Numbered from the stretch's first letter, positions 34,126 to 44,549 are shown. The stretch is 64,000 nucleotides of DNA from Alteromonas genovensis (GCF_010500895.1 NZ_JAAAWO010000015.1:1-64000), one strand, 5' to 3'. The notes: generated by a model not told the origin, from the letters alone. Program-made: numbers and translations.

Positions 34126-34260
34126 ATGAAAAGAACATTTCAACCGAGCAATCTTAAGCGCAAGCGTTCTCACGGTTTTCGTGCTCGTATGGCGACTAAA
34201 AATGGTCGTAAAGTACTAGCAGCTCGCCGTGCAAAAGGCCGCGCTCGTCTTTCAGCTTAA
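34126..34260 (+). CDS. rpmH: Ribosomal protein bL34
   Basis: This 44-residue, highly basic protein starts [20 protein letters not shown] and ends [12 protein letters not shown], the bL34 sequence pattern along its whole length. It is part of the 50S subunit. It heads the conserved rpmH-rnpA-yidD-yidC operon, divergent from dnaA. Confidence 0.98.
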   Translation: MKRTFQPSNLKRKRSHGFRARMATKNGRKVLAARRAKGRARLSA

Positions 34261-34277
34261 TTAGAAAGACGCCAAAA

Positions 34278-34637
34278 GTGGGCGAAAATAATTTTTCAAG
34301 GGAGTTGCGTCTGTTGACTCCCTCCCACTTTACTTATGTGTTTGATAACGCAACCCCAGCTGTATCTCCCTCTTTTACTATTCTAGCTAGAAAAAACTCT
34401 CATAATAATTCGCGACTCGGTATTACCATAGCGAAAAAACGCGTCCGTAAAGCCCATGATAGAAATAGGCTCAAACGACTTGTACGTGAAAGTTTTAGAC
34501 ACAAACAACATCACTTACCAAATGTAGATATTATCGTTATAGGTAAGTCAGGTGCCGACAATCTTAGCAACCAAGAAGTTTTTGCAACTTTAGAAAAGCT
34601 ATGGAAAAAATTAAACAAGCGTTGCGGAAACTCTTAA
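34278..34637 (+). CDS. rnpA: Ribonuclease P protein component
   Basis: RnpA assists the RNase P RNA in removing tRNA 5' leaders. The 119-residue protein shows the RNR motif region [18 protein letters not shown]. It begins at GTG 34278, 17 bases after rpmH, and its 3' end overlaps yidD by 37 bases. Confidence 0.96.
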   Translation: MGENNFSRELRLLTPSHFTYVFDNATPAVSPSFTILARKNSHNNSRLGITIAKKRVRKAHDRNRLKRLVRESFRHKQHHLPNVDIIVIGKSGADNLSNQEVFATLEKLWKKLNKRCGNS

Positions 34638-34870
34638 TTGCAGTTCCCTTGGCATTGATAAAGTTTTATCAATGGTTTATTTCGCCTGTTTTAGGCCAAC
34701 GATGTCGTTTCCATCCGTCCTGTTCTTGGTATGCTATAGACGCACTAAAAACACACGGATTAGTAAAAGGCGGTTGGTTATCGTTTAAACGCATATTAAA
34801 ATGTCAGCCTTTGCATGCCGGGGGTTACGATCCGGTACCAGAAAAACAACAAGATAAACACTCAAAATAA
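34601..34870 (+). CDS. yidD: Membrane protein insertion efficiency factor YidD
   Basis: This 89-residue small protein has the family core [27 protein letters not shown] with its conserved cysteines and [13 protein letters not shown]. It has an amphipathic N-terminus and aids YidC-dependent insertion. It starts within the rnpA end and stops 10 bases before yidC. Confidence 0.96.
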   Translation: MEKIKQALRKLLIAVPLALIKFYQWFISPVLGQRCRFHPSCSWYAIDALKTHGLVKGGWLSFKRILKCQPLHAGGYDPVPEKQQDKHSK

Positions 34871-34880
34871 AGAGACCTAT

Positions 34881-36539
34881 ATGGAATCGCAACGCAGTTT
34901 TCTGATAATTGGCCTAGCGCTAGTTACCTTTTTGCTATGGCAAGCTTGGCAAAAAGATTATGGGCCACAGCCTATAAATCCTGTTCAGCAAGAACAGACG
35001 CAACAAGCAAATCAAGGTGTACCTTCTTTTGACGAAGCACAAAGTGAAGATGTTCCTACTAGCGATAGTGTACCTGCTGCACAAGCCATAGCTCAAACGC
35101 AAAACACAAATCGCATTATCGAGGTAAAAACTGACACGCTAGATGTGCGTATCGATTTATTAGGCGGCGATGTTATCTCTGCAAATCTAATAAAATTTCC
35201 AGTGACTCAGGGTTCTGATGAGCCTTACAGTTTATTGCGTTCGGGCATGGGGTTGTACGTTGCGCAAAGTGGATTAATTGGTAAGCAAGGCCCAGATGCT
35301 AGCGCAACTGGCAGACCCGTTTATACCGCACAGCAATCCGCTTATCAGCTTAATGGCGATACCTTAGTGGTCCCATTAACATGGAAGAATAGTCAGGGTC
35401 TTTCAATTACTAAAACCTTTACGTTTACCCAAGGCCACTACGATGTGAACGTAAGTTATGATGTGCAAAACGCAACGAGCACCGCTGCAAACGTTCAGCC
35501 ATATGCCCAGCTAAAGCAGGTTATGGACTTTGAAGACGACGGTAATATGTTTATGCCGACCTATCGCGGTGCGGCATTCTCTACAGAAGATGATAGATAC
35601 GATAAGTATTCTTTTGATGAAATAGAAGACGAAAACCTTCGCAAAACCACTAAAGCTGGCTGGGTGGGAATGCTAGAGCACTACTTCGTGTCTGCATGGG
35701 TTCCTTCTCAAGAACAAACCAACACCCTTTATTCTCGCAATATTAATAATCAGTTTGCAGTTATTGGTGTGCTTTCACCTGCCGAGACCATCAACGCCGG
35801 TGAGACTAAAACAATTGCCTCAACGCTCTATATGGGTCCTAAAGACCAAGATAACCTTGCAAAAATAGCGCGAGGTCTAGACCTAACTGTTGATTACGGC
35901 ATTCTATTTTGGATTTCTCAGCCGTTGTTTTCACTGCTTACCTTCTTACATAGCCTTGTGAATAACTGGGGTGTTGCAATCATCCTCATCACTATTGTGG
36001 TTAAAGGCGCTATGTATTGGCTAACCAAAAAGCAATACGAGTCAATGGCCCGTATGCGTAACTTAGCCCCTAAGATGCAGCAGCTTAAAGACCGCTTTGG
36101 CGACGATAGACAAAAAATGTCTCAAGCGATGATGGAGTTGTATCGCAAAGAAAAAGTAAACCCTATGGGTGGCTGTCTACCTTTGCTTTTACAAATGCCT
36201 ATTTTCCTAGCCCTGTATTGGGTATTAATGGAAAGTGTTGAACTTCGCCACGCAGACTTTGTGCTATGGATAACCGATTTATCGACTAAAGACCCCTACT
36301 TTGTGTTGCCAGTATTAACTGGTGCAAGCATGTATTTACTACAAAAATTGCAACCCACTACCATTACCGACCCTATGCAGCAAAAAATAATGCAGTGGAT
36401 GCCGGTGATGATGAGTGTGTTCTTCTTATGGTTCCCTGCAGGTCTGGTACTATACTGGTTGGTGAGTAATGTCATCACACTGGTTCAAGCCAAAATGATC
36501 TATGCTTCCATGGAGAAGCGGGGCATAAGCAATAAATAA
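34881..36539 (+). CDS. yidC: Membrane protein insertase YidC
   Basis: YidC inserts and folds inner-membrane proteins, including ATP synthase subunits encoded downstream. The 552-residue protein has an N-terminal membrane anchor (RSFLIIGLALVTFLLWQAW), a large periplasmic beta domain (about 55-330) and the conserved C-terminal five-helix insertase region with NPMGGCLPLLLQMPIF. ATG 34881 (MESQRSF) is preferred to the upstream in-frame ATG at 34815, which lies inside yidD. A terminator follows. Confidence 0.97.
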   Translation: MESQRSFLIIGLALVTFLLWQAWQKDYGPQPINPVQQEQTQQANQGVPSFDEAQSEDVPTSDSVPAAQAIAQTQNTNRIIEVKTDTLDVRIDLLGGDVISANLIKFPVTQGSDEPYSLLRSGMGLYVAQSGLIGKQGPDASATGRPVYTAQQSAYQLNGDTLVVPLTWKNSQGLSITKTFTFTQGHYDVNVSYDVQNATSTAANVQPYAQLKQVMDFEDDGNMFMPTYRGAAFSTEDDRYDKYSFDEIEDENLRKTTKAGWVGMLEHYFVSAWVPSQEQTNTLYSRNINNQFAVIGVLSPAETINAGETKTIASTLYMGPKDQDNLAKIARGLDLTVDYGILFWISQPLFSLLTFLHSLVNNWGVAIILITIVVKGAMYWLTKKQYESMARMRNLAPKMQQLKDRFGDDRQKMSQAMMELYRKEKVNPMGGCLPLLLQMPIFLALYWVLMESVELRHADFVLWITDLSTKDPYFVLPVLTGASMYLLQKLQPTTITDPMQQKIMQWMPVMMSVFFLWFPAGLVLYWLVSNVITLVQAKMIYASMEKRGISNK

Positions 36540-36559
36540 CATATTGTTTGTTTAATTAT

Positions 36560-36585
36560 ACAGCCCGCCTAAGCGGGCTGTTTTG
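36560..36585 (+). terminator. Terminator after yidC
   Basis: The perfect 9-bp stem ACAGCCCGC/GCGGGCTGT (36560-36568 with 36573-36581), with CTAA loop, is followed by TTTTG. It ends about 20 bases before the yajQ start. Confidence 0.75.
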
Positions 36586-36603
36586 TCTAACGAGGAATTT
36601 ACT

Positions 36604-37086
36604 GTGCCATCATTCGATATTGTTTCAGAAATAAATATGGAAGAAGTGCGAAACGCGACGGAAAACGCAAGCAGAGAGCTTTCTACGCGTTTCGATTTTC
36701 GCGGAATTGAAGCTAGCTTTGATTACAAAGAGAAAACCGTTGTTATGAAAGCAGAGGCTGAATTTCAACTTCAGCAAATGGAAAGCATGTTTAGAACGGC
36801 TTGTTCAAAACGAAATGTGGATACGTCTTCCATAGACGTAAAACCTTTTGATGCCCATGGCAAAACCTATCGCCAAACCATTGCGTTTAAAGAGGGTATT
36901 GAGCAGCCTATGGCGAAGAAAATCGTTAAGCTGATTAAAGATGCCAAACTTAAGGTTCAAACTGCGATTCAGGGTGAAGAGCTGCGCGTGACGGGTAAAA
37001 AACGCGACGACCTTCAACAAGTAATGGCATTGGTTAAATCTTCTGACCTTGGTCAACCGTTTCAATTTAAGAATTTTCGCGATTAA
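36604..37086 (+). CDS. yajQ: YajQ-family nucleotide-binding protein
   Basis: This 160-residue protein of the YajQ/DUF520 family begins [17 protein letters not shown], as expected. The fold is a pair of ferredoxin-like domains; a Xanthomonas homologue binds c-di-GMP, while other members bind nucleotides or RNA. GTG 36604, with CGAGGAA about 8 bases upstream, is chosen because it gives the canonical N-terminus; the open frame from 36583 runs through the yidC terminator. mnmE follows after 2 bases. Confidence 0.9.
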   Translation: MPSFDIVSEINMEEVRNATENASRELSTRFDFRGIEASFDYKEKTVVMKAEAEFQLQQMESMFRTACSKRNVDTSSIDVKPFDAHGKTYRQTIAFKEGIEQPMAKKIVKLIKDAKLKVQTAIQGEELRVTGKKRDDLQQVMALVKSSDLGQPFQFKNFRD

Positions 37087-37088
37087 TT

Positions 37089-38477
37089 ATGGATTCACTC
37101 ACCTTCTCAACGGACACTATTACTGCTCAGGCAACGGCTCCAGGACGAGGCGGTGTGGGAATTATTCGCGTGTCAGGCCCAAAGGCGAAAGAAGTCGCAC
37201 ACGCGTTAGTGCCTTGTGAACTCACACCTAGACAAGCTGCCTATACTTCGTTTATTGATAGTAAAAAAACCGTCATAGACCAAGGCATCGCGCTTTTCTT
37301 TAAGGGCCCTAACTCATTTACTGGCGAAGATGTACTTGAGCTTCAAGGGCACGGCGGTCAAGTTGTTATGGACATGCTTATTAACGCTGTACTCGCTACA
37401 GGCTGTGCTCGATTAGCCAATCCTGGCGAGTTTAGCGAGCAAGCTTTTCTCAATGATAAGCTCGATTTAGCTCAGGCAGAGGCCATTGCTGACTTAATAG
37501 ACGCAAGTTCACAACAGGCTGCTCGCAGTGCATTACGCTCCCTTCAAGGTGAGTTTTCAACACAAATCCAAACCTTATCCGACCAAATTATTCACCTTCG
37601 CATGTATGTTGAAGCGGCGATTGATTTTCCTGAAGAAGAAATAGACTTTCTTTCTGATGGCAAAGTGTCTGGGGACCTCTCAGCCATTGTTCAAAGCTTG
37701 GCTTCAGTGCGAGAGCAAGCAAAGCAAGGCTCTCTTTTACGCGAAGGTATGCAGGTGGTTATCGCCGGTAGACCCAATGCTGGTAAATCAAGCTTACTGA
37801 ATGCACTGGCAGGTAGAGAAAGTGCCATAGTCACCGACATTGCCGGTACAACCCGAGATGTATTAAAAGAGCATATTCATATTGATGGTATGCCCGTTCA
37901 CATTATCGATACGGCGGGTCTGCGAGAAAGCCCCGACAAAGTAGAGCAAATTGGTATTGAACGTGCCTGGCAAGCGATAAGCGATGCTGATCACGTTCTC
38001 TTTGTAGTAGATTCAACGGCCACATCTATCATCGACCCGTTCGAAATTTGGCCGGAGTTTATGCAGCGTTTACCCCTAGGTATTCCGGTTACTGTAGTAA
38101 GAAATAAAGCCGATTTAAGCACTTTAGATGTAGGCCAAAGTACCGTTGCCACCCAGCAAGGCGATATCTCTGTTATCAATTTGTCTGCTAAACAGGGAGA
38201 TGGCGTTGATACGTTAAAGTCTCATTTAGCAACCACCATGGGGTTCGATACGACGACCGAAGGTCAATTTATTGCTCGCCGTAGACACATTGACGCACTC
38301 GACCAAGCAAATAATCACGTGACAACGGGAGAGCAACAGCTGCATGATGCAATGGCGGGTGAACTTTTAGCCGAAGAATTGCGGTTAGCCCATCAGGCAC
38401 TTTGCGAAATCACGGGTGAATTTACCTCTGATGATCTTCTTGGAAAGATATTTTCTTCTTTTTGTATTGGTAAATAG
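37089..38477 (+). CDS. mnmE: tRNA modification GTPase MnmE
   Basis: MnmE works with MnmG, encoded beyond oriC, to form cmnm5U34 in tRNAs. The 462-residue protein has the N-terminal folate-binding domain ([21 protein letters not shown]), a helical domain with an inserted G domain ([23 protein letters not shown]), and the catalytic C-terminal CIGK. mioC follows after 3 bases. Confidence 0.97.
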   Translation: MDSLTFSTDTITAQATAPGRGGVGIIRVSGPKAKEVAHALVPCELTPRQAAYTSFIDSKKTVIDQGIALFFKGPNSFTGEDVLELQGHGGQVVMDMLINAVLATGCARLANPGEFSEQAFLNDKLDLAQAEAIADLIDASSQQAARSALRSLQGEFSTQIQTLSDQIIHLRMYVEAAIDFPEEEIDFLSDGKVSGDLSAIVQSLASVREQAKQGSLLREGMQVVIAGRPNAGKSSLLNALAGRESAIVTDIAGTTRDVLKEHIHIDGMPVHIIDTAGLRESPDKVEQIGIERAWQAISDADHVLFVVDSTATSIIDPFEIWPEFMQRLPLGIPVTVVRNKADLSTLDVGQSTVATQQGDISVINLSAKQGDGVDTLKSHLATTMGFDTTTEGQFIARRRHIDALDQANNHVTTGEQQLHDAMAGELLAEELRLAHQALCEITGEFTSDDLLGKIFSSFCIGK

Positions 38478-38480
38478 TTA

Positions 38481-38918
38481 ATGACTAAGCACTTTGAAAT
38501 TATAGTTGGCACAATGTTAGGTGCTGCGGAATACGTTGCAGACGCCCTTGCAGAAACATTAAAGCAAAAGGGTTTTACTTACACTATTCACCTTGAGCCT
38601 AATCTTGACAATATATCTACATCGGCGCACTGGTTAGTGTGTACCTCCACCCACGGCGCTGGCGAACTACCCGACAATATACAGCCCTTTGCAGGGCAGT
38701 TAAAAACTACTGACCTGTCCTCAGTCAGTGCCTATATTGTGGGATTAGGCGATACAAGCTACGACACATTCTGTTATGGTGCTAAAACCATGGAATCACT
38801 CATCACGGAGTGTGGCGGTACCCTTAATACGCCAGCGCTTCATGTTGATGTGCTTGAGCATCCAATCCCAGAAGACATCGCCAGTGAATGGTTTGAAGGC
38901 GTACTAGACCCCGCATGA
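38481..38918 (+). CDS. mioC: Flavodoxin-like protein MioC
   Basis: This 145-residue FMN-binding flavodoxin has GTMLGAAEYVADALAE as the phosphate loop and STHGAGELPDN and GLGDTSYDTFCYGA as flavin-contacting segments. It is named for its place near oriC in E. coli. Here two primosome-like genes separate it from oriC. Its stop overlaps the next gene by 4 bases. Confidence 0.93.
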   Translation: MTKHFEIIVGTMLGAAEYVADALAETLKQKGFTYTIHLEPNLDNISTSAHWLVCTSTHGAGELPDNIQPFAGQLKTTDLSSVSAYIVGLGDTSYDTFCYGAKTMESLITECGGTLNTPALHVDVLEHPIPEDIASEWFEGVLDPA

Positions 38919-39583
38919 GTAAACCTCTTACCCAAGCTGAACTAACGGTTCTGCAGTCTCCCATTTCCAATGACTGTCGCGTGCTGTACATGCTGGGCCT
39001 GCGCACAAATGCCAACACCGCTACCACGTCTTCATCGGCTATTGATTATAAGTCATTGCTAGCACTACTTAACGGTGACAGCAAAGAGCCTCACTATTTA
39101 CGAGGAAGACAAATCAATAGCCTGCTAAAACAGCTAGAACAAGTGGGCCTAGTTACCCTCCCCCTTGATATCGACTTAGAGCGCAGTATTAATGGCAAAA
39201 CATTACTGCTGCCTTTACTGAGCGAACCTGTTTCAGATTTTGATGTGCTGCACAAACAGCACACCGCTATGACCCAAGACTGGAAACCAAACAGCGCCCT
39301 ATTTAAAGAAATGGCGAACTTACTGGGCATTATTGACAAAACCTTTGACGATAATGATATCGGAGAATTCGTAGCGTACTGGTTAGGGCGACCTAGCTCT
39401 ATATTTAGTGAGTTTCAGTGGACGCAAAAATTTGCTAACAATATTAAGCGTAAGAGACTGGCGTCTGGCTACTCTGCAACAAAAGTTGTGGGAAGTCAGC
39501 AAGTGAAAGTTGCAGCAGGCATAGAAGCGGATGATAATGCTAAGAAGTTAGTCGCCAAGTACGCCTCATCAAAAAAGAGTTAA
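38915..39583 (+). CDS. DnaT-like primosomal protein
   Basis: This 222-residue protein carries a C-terminal DnaT-type single-strand DNA-binding domain (about 133-198): WKPNSALFKEMANLLGI, then F.AYW and QWTQKFANNIKRKR. The N-terminal ~110 residues look like a helical/winged-helix region with LRGRQINSLLKQLEQVGLV. It is followed after 6 bases by a DnaC-like ATPase, echoing the E. coli dnaT-dnaC pair, so a joint helicase-loading role is likely. The lysine-rich C-terminus (AKKLVAKYASSKKS) is disordered. Confidence 0.75.
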   Translation: MSKPLTQAELTVLQSPISNDCRVLYMLGLRTNANTATTSSSAIDYKSLLALLNGDSKEPHYLRGRQINSLLKQLEQVGLVTLPLDIDLERSINGKTLLLPLLSEPVSDFDVLHKQHTAMTQDWKPNSALFKEMANLLGIIDKTFDDNDIGEFVAYWLGRPSSIFSEFQWTQKFANNIKRKRLASGYSATKVVGSQQVKVAAGIEADDNAKKLVAKYASSKKS

Positions 39584-39589
39584 TTCAAT

Positions 39590-40414
39590 ATGGATCGCAT
39601 TACAGATAAAATCGCAAATTTAGCCAAGGCGTTGAATAAGCCCGTCGATCCGGATAACGAATACATCGACTACAAAACGCTGCGTAAGCAATATGAAGCG
39701 CAGGCTAATGAAGAGATCTCGCAACTACAGCAGCGCAGCAAGAAAGCGCGTGTGGAGGCCATACACGGGCGCTCCGATCTCAATCCTAAGTGGACCTTCT
39801 CTAACCTCGTTGAAGATAGCGATGATGTAATAGAAGCGGTATCCATTGCTCAGTCATTTATCGCGGCACATGATGACCCTGCGTGGCGTCAAAGCGGCTC
39901 TCACATGATGATTTTCTACGGCGATTATGGGCGCGGTAAATCACATATTGCAGGTGCAATTGCGCATCAGCTTATCGACCAATACGAAATATCTGTGTTG
40001 TACAGGCAGCTTTCTACTATTTTGGAGATGCGAAATTTCTCTTTCGATTTTTCAGCCTCAGATAATGCAGGCCAACGATTTAGAGAGATACATCACGAAC
40101 TTCTTAACGTTGACTTGCTGATCCTCGATGAAGTATGCGTTAACGAAAGCATCTTAAAAAAGAACGCACAAAGCTGGTTTGGTAATCTTTTACGTCAAAG
40201 ACTGGTGAATAAGAAAAACTGTATTCTTATTACCAACCATAACCTTGCAGAACTAGAGAATGCGCTAGGGCGCTATTGCTTCGAGTCTATACGAGAATAC
40301 GATACCTATAAGGTGCGTTTTCAGGGACCTAGCAGGCGCGATGAATTAACGGCTGATCATGAAGAAGAAAGCTCTTCAGCCACACCGAGGTACCAACCAA
40401 ACCAGGTGCGTTAA
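39590..40414 (+). CDS. DnaC-like AAA+ helicase-loader ATPase
   Basis: This 274-residue protein is a DnaC/IstB-type AAA+ ATPase. Walker A is GDYGRGKS (111-118), Walker B LLILDE (176-181) and sensor I TNHN (215-218). The N-terminal ~70 residues (TLRKQYEAQANEEISQLQQRSKKAR) are the part that in DnaC grips DnaB. It sits directly between a DnaT-like gene and oriC, so it most likely loads DnaB at the origin and at restarts. It is not next to a transposase, which argues against IstB. A terminator follows. Confidence 0.82.
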   Translation: MDRITDKIANLAKALNKPVDPDNEYIDYKTLRKQYEAQANEEISQLQQRSKKARVEAIHGRSDLNPKWTFSNLVEDSDDVIEAVSIAQSFIAAHDDPAWRQSGSHMMIFYGDYGRGKSHIAGAIAHQLIDQYEISVLYRQLSTILEMRNFSFDFSASDNAGQRFREIHHELLNVDLLILDEVCVNESILKKNAQSWFGNLLRQRLVNKKNCILITNHNLAELENALGRYCFESIREYDTYKVRFQGPSRRDELTADHEEESSSATPRYQPNQVR

Positions 40415-40456
40415 TCGTATTAGAGTAACGCCGTTACAATCAATATATTTCAAATT

Positions 40457-40495
40457 AAAGACAACAGAGGGTTCATCTCAGTTGTCTTTTTTTTG
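40457..40495 (+). terminator. Terminator after the DnaC-like gene
   Basis: The stem AAAGACAAC/GTTGTCTTT (40457-40465 with 40481-40489) with a 15-base loop is followed by a T-rich run. It keeps readthrough out of oriC. Confidence 0.75.
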
Positions 40496-40559
40496 TTTTT
40501 ACGCCTTAAAATTATAAAAAAGGATAAATATTTTTTGTGGACGCAATTATTTTTATAAT

Positions 40560-40980
40560 AATGGGATCAAGCGATCGGATGATCCATAGGGAAATTGTGG
40601 AAAGATCTCCTCCACAGGAAGATCCCTTTGAACACCTTGTATTTGCTCGATCCTGCGATCCCAATGTCGAATTAGCAAACATTTTATCCCCAGCTGGATC
40701 ACATCTTGATCAGGCCTGTGGATAGGATCCTACAACGCCCTGTGTATAAGCTCTGATCGTAAAAAGAATAACTTTTTTGAAATTAGCTTGTGTGGATAAG
40801 TAGGGTGTTTATACACAAGATCAATAGGGTGTTATATAGCTGTGTTTCCCAAAGTTATTGATCGCGTAAGACGATGATCTAAATGTGTTTTGATCGGTTA
40901 CCCACAGATCTTGCCGATCTTAATAAAAGTAAATATAAAACATATCTAAAAGAGATCTTAAGATCATTAAAGCCGATCAC
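40560..40980. other. oriC: Chromosomal replication origin oriC
   Basis: Between the DnaC-like gene and mnmG lies a gene-free region with 20 GATC sites in 414 bp (40565-40978). Clear DnaA boxes are TGTGTATAA (40741-40749), TGTGGATAA (40791-40799) and TTATACACA (40809-40817). One-mismatch boxes are TTATCCCCA (40684-40692), TGTGGATAG (40717-40725) and TTACCCACA (40898-40906). An A/T-rich unwinding region with AAAAGAGATC-type 13-mers lies at about 40920-40970 on the mnmG side, as in E. coli. Confidence 0.93.
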
Positions 40981-41118
40981 ACTTTTTCAAACCTCTAGTT
41001 TGAGGAAAATTTAATCATTTTCTTTAAGTAATAAGTCAGCTAAAATACGCGCCCTTTTTTCAGCAAAAGCTGAATAAAAGATTTTGGTTTATCGATAGTT
41101 TTCAGTGAGGTTTACACC

Positions 41119-43020
41119 ATGTTTTATGCTCAAGCATTTGATGTCATCGTTGTAGGTGGTGGTCATGCAGGCACAGAAGCCGCTCTAGCCGCTGCACGCA
41201 TGGGTGCAAATACACTTTTGCTTACTCACAATATCGAGACCATTGGCCAAATGTCGTGCAACCCTGCGATCGGTGGAATTGGTAAGGGTCACTTGGTTAA
41301 AGAGATCGACGCTTTAGGCGGAGCAATGGCACTGGCTACCGATCACGGTGGTATTCAATTTAGAACGTTGAACTCAAGCAAAGGCCCTGCCGTACGAGCA
41401 ACACGCGCTCAGGCGGATCGGACGCTTTACAAAAATGCGATCCGCAGCATTGTCGAAAATCAACCTAACCTCACGTTATTTCAGCAAAGCGTAGACGACT
41501 TGGTTGTCGAAAACGATCGCGTATGCGGCGTTGTCACCCAAATGGGCTTAAAGTTTAAAGCGCAAACTGTTGTTCTAACGGTAGGTACGTTCCTAGGTGG
41601 TACTATCCACATTGGGTTAGAAAATTATCGCGGCGGTAGAGCAGGCGATCCGCCGTCTATCGCATTGGCTGACCGACTGCGAGCACTGCCATTTCGAGTA
41701 GATCGCTTAAAGACAGGTACACCCGCAAGACTTGATGCACGGTCCCTTGATTTTTCAGTTATGCAAGCTCAACCAGGCGACAACCCTACTCCGGTTGTTT
41801 CGTTTATGGGTAACCGTGATATGCATCCAACACAAATTCCGTGTTATATCACTCACACTAACGAAAAAACCCATGACATTATCCGCGGCGGATTAGACCG
41901 TTCTCCAATGTTCACTGGAAATATCGAGGGAATAGGGCCTCGCTACTGCCCTAGCATTGAAGATAAAATTACGCGATTTGCAGATAAAAACTCGCATCAG
42001 ATTTTTGTTGAGCCTGAAGGACTGAACAGTATTGAAGTTTATCCAAACGGGATCTCAACCAGTTTACCTTTCGATATTCAAATGAACCTTGTTCGCTCTA
42101 TCAAAGGTTTTGAAAATGCGCATATCGTTAGACCCGGTTACGCTATTGAATATGATTTCTTTGATCCACGGGATCTCAAACAAACCCTGGAAACCAAATT
42201 TATTGATGGACTATTTTTTGCCGGCCAAATCAATGGCACTACTGGCTACGAAGAAGCCGGTGCCCAAGGACTAGTGGCTGGTGCTAATGCTGCACTTCAA
42301 GTTCAGCAAAAGGACCCGCTTATCTTGCGTCGGGATCAGGCTTACATGGGTGTGCTTATCGATGATCTGGCTACGATGGGGACCAAAGAACCTTATCGCA
42401 TGTTTACCAGCCGTGCTGAATACAGACTATTACTGCGAGAAGACAATGCAGATAGTCGTCTGACGGCCCGTGGAAGAGAAATTGGTTTAGTTGATGATGC
42501 GCGTTGGGCTAAGTTTAACGAAAAGATGGAAGCCGTTGAAACTGAGACTCAGCGTATGCGTAGTCAGTGGATACACAAAGATCACGTTGCAACACCTCAA
42601 CTTAACACCATGTTAAAGACACCGGTGAGTCGTGAACATTCCTTAGAGGAAATAATTCGTCGCCCTGAGATGACCTATGCTCAGTTAATGGAAATTGAAA
42701 GCGTTGGACCTGGACTTACCGATCCGATAGCTGCTGAGCAGGTAGAAATCCAAATTAAATACGCAGGGTATATTGCGCGTCAGATGGATGAAATAGCCAA
42801 AGCACAGCGCCACGAGAATACTCTGCTTCCACGTGATATGGATTTCAGTAAAATTTCTGGTCTTAGCAATGAAGTTATTACTAAACTTACCGAGGCTCGA
42901 CCTGAGACAATAGGTAAAGCGTCGCGAATTTCAGGTATCACACCAGCGGCGATATCGCTGCTTCTGGTTTACCTAAAAAAACATGGCATGCTAAGAAAAC
43001 ACGAAAAAATCAGCGCCTAA
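41119..43020 (+). CDS. mnmG: tRNA uridine modification enzyme MnmG (GidA)
   Basis: MnmG is the FAD-dependent partner of MnmE in wobble-uridine modification. The 633-residue protein has the N-terminal FAD motif [19 protein letters not shown], the [21 protein letters not shown] block, and a C-terminal helical MnmE-binding domain. It starts just to the right of oriC; its leader carries a small TTCAGC/GCTGAA hairpin at about 41060-41075. rsmG follows after about 30 bases. Confidence 0.98.
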   Translation: MFYAQAFDVIVVGGGHAGTEAALAAARMGANTLLLTHNIETIGQMSCNPAIGGIGKGHLVKEIDALGGAMALATDHGGIQFRTLNSSKGPAVRATRAQADRTLYKNAIRSIVENQPNLTLFQQSVDDLVVENDRVCGVVTQMGLKFKAQTVVLTVGTFLGGTIHIGLENYRGGRAGDPPSIALADRLRALPFRVDRLKTGTPARLDARSLDFSVMQAQPGDNPTPVVSFMGNRDMHPTQIPCYITHTNEKTHDIIRGGLDRSPMFTGNIEGIGPRYCPSIEDKITRFADKNSHQIFVEPEGLNSIEVYPNGISTSLPFDIQMNLVRSIKGFENAHIVRPGYAIEYDFFDPRDLKQTLETKFIDGLFFAGQINGTTGYEEAGAQGLVAGANAALQVQQKDPLILRRDQAYMGVLIDDLATMGTKEPYRMFTSRAEYRLLLREDNADSRLTARGREIGLVDDARWAKFNEKMEAVETETQRMRSQWIHKDHVATPQLNTMLKTPVSREHSLEEIIRRPEMTYAQLMEIESVGPGLTDPIAAEQVEIQIKYAGYIARQMDEIAKAQRHENTLLPRDMDFSKISGLSNEVITKLTEARPETIGKASRISGITPAAISLLLVYLKKHGMLRKHEKISA

Positions 43021-43051
43021 CCGCGCTCATTATCAAGACAGAATCCTTTTG

Positions 43052-43696
43052 ATGACTACACAGCAAGATTTGCATTGTATATTGGCCTCTGGACTCGAGG
43101 CCCTTTCACTCAATTTAGCCGATAATCAGCAACAACAACTTGTTGAATTTGTTTTACTTATCGATAAATGGAACAAAGCCTATAACCTCACTTCCGTGAG
43201 GTGCCCAAAGCAAATGATGGTGAAACACATTTTAGATTCACTCGCCATTGTGCCGCACTTAACCGGTGAGAATATTATTGATGTGGGAACCGGACCTGGG
43301 TTACCGGGAATGCCCTTAGCCATAGCGTTTCCAGATAAAACCTTTACGCTGTTAGATAGTTTGGGTAAACGTGTTCGCTTTATGACACAATGCGTGCATA
43401 CGCTCAAACTCACCAATGTAACGCCCGTCAACAGCCGTGTAGAAAATCATGTTGGCGACAAGCCATACGATATTGTACTTAGTCGCGCTTTCGCATCGCT
43501 AAAAGATATGTTGCACTGGTGCGAACATCTGGTAGATTCAGATGGGCAGTTTTTAGCACTAAAAGGTCAATTTCCACAAAGCGAGATAGATGAAGTAAGT
43601 GATCACTTTCAAGTTGTGAACACTGAAAACATCACAGTACCGAATTTGGATGGAGAAAGACATTTAGTTTGGCTGAGAAAGACACAGCAACGTTAA
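43052..43696 (+). CDS. rsmG: 16S rRNA (guanine527-N7)-methyltransferase
   Basis: RsmG methylates G527 of 16S rRNA; its loss gives low-level streptomycin resistance in E. coli. The 214-residue protein has the SAM motif IIDVGTGPGLPGMPLAI and the family segment KWNKAYNLTSVR. ATG 43052 is used; a TTG codon precedes it in frame. It continues the mnmG-rsmG-parA-parB run. Confidence 0.96.
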   Translation: MTTQQDLHCILASGLEALSLNLADNQQQQLVEFVLLIDKWNKAYNLTSVRCPKQMMVKHILDSLAIVPHLTGENIIDVGTGPGLPGMPLAIAFPDKTFTLLDSLGKRVRFMTQCVHTLKLTNVTPVNSRVENHVGDKPYDIVLSRAFASLKDMLHWCEHLVDSDGQFLALKGQFPQSEIDEVSDHFQVVNTENITVPNLDGERHLVWLRKTQQR

Positions 43697-43709
43697 AACA
43701 GGATTTAGT

Positions 43710-44504
43710 GTGGCAAAGGTAATCGCAATCGCGAATCAAAAAGGCGGTGTGGGTAAAACAACCACAGCGGTAAATGTTGCAGCTTCCATGGCGGCGACTA
43801 AGCGAAAAGTCTTGCTTATCGACCTTGATCCTCAAGGAAATGCGACAATGGGAAGCGGCGTTGACAAATATGAAGTCGATGCAACGGCATTCGAGCTACT
43901 TATCGAAGAAAAGCCCATCGATGAGGTCATCGTTAAAAATACCTCTGGTAAATACGATCTCATTGCAGCAAACGGCGACGTGACTGCTGCTGAAATTAAA
44001 CTTATGGAAATGTTTGCCAGAGAAGTGCGCCTGCGCAACTCGCTAAAACCCGTTATCGATTATTACGACTTTATCTTTATTGACTGCCCGCCGTCGCTTA
44101 ACCAACTCACTGTTAACGCATTAGCGGCATCAGATTCTGTGATGGTTCCTATGCAGTGCGAATATTATGCCCTTGAGGGATTAACTGCATTGATGGATAC
44201 CATCCAGAAACTTGCATCTGTTGTGAATCCTGAATTGAAGATCGAAGGTGTTTTGCGTACTATGTACGACCCTCGAAATCGCCTTGCTAACGATGTTTCA
44301 GAGCAATTAAAACGTCATTTTGGTGAGCAGGTATATCGCACGGTGATACCAAGAAACGTTCGTCTTGCTGAAGCCCCAAGTTTTGGAACGCCAGCAATGT
44401 ACTACGATAAGTCGTCGACCGGCGCTAAAGCCTATTTAGCACTTGCTGGTGAAATTCTGCGACGCAGGGACAAAACTTCGCCTTCTCAGGCAAAAGCGAG
44501 TTAA
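43710..44504 (+). CDS. parA: Chromosome partitioning ATPase ParA (Soj)
   Basis: This 264-residue ParA/MinD-family ATPase has the deviant Walker A KGGVGKTT (11-18), DPQGNAT, and FIDCPPSLNQLTVNAL. It binds nucleoid DNA and moves ParB-parS complexes. GTG 43710 follows AGGA by 7 bases. It pairs with parB and the two parS sites in recF. Confidence 0.96.
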   Translation: MAKVIAIANQKGGVGKTTTAVNVAASMAATKRKVLLIDLDPQGNATMGSGVDKYEVDATAFELLIEEKPIDEVIVKNTSGKYDLIAANGDVTAAEIKLMEMFAREVRLRNSLKPVIDYYDFIFIDCPPSLNQLTVNALAASDSVMVPMQCEYYALEGLTALMDTIQKLASVVNPELKIEGVLRTMYDPRNRLANDVSEQLKRHFGEQVYRTVIPRNVRLAEAPSFGTPAMYYDKSSTGAKAYLALAGEILRRRDKTSPSQAKAS

Positions 44505-44549
44505 ACAAAAATAAGCTGCTACCTATCAGCACATGCCATAGAGGACACT

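Noticed and set aside
39590..40414. IstB transposition helper as the identity of the DnaC-like ATPase
   Set aside because: There is no IstA or inverted repeats nearby, a DnaT-like partner is next to it, and it sits against oriC.
40537..40725. 62-codon frame inside oriC
   Set aside because: It covers the GATC/DnaA-box region; open by chance.
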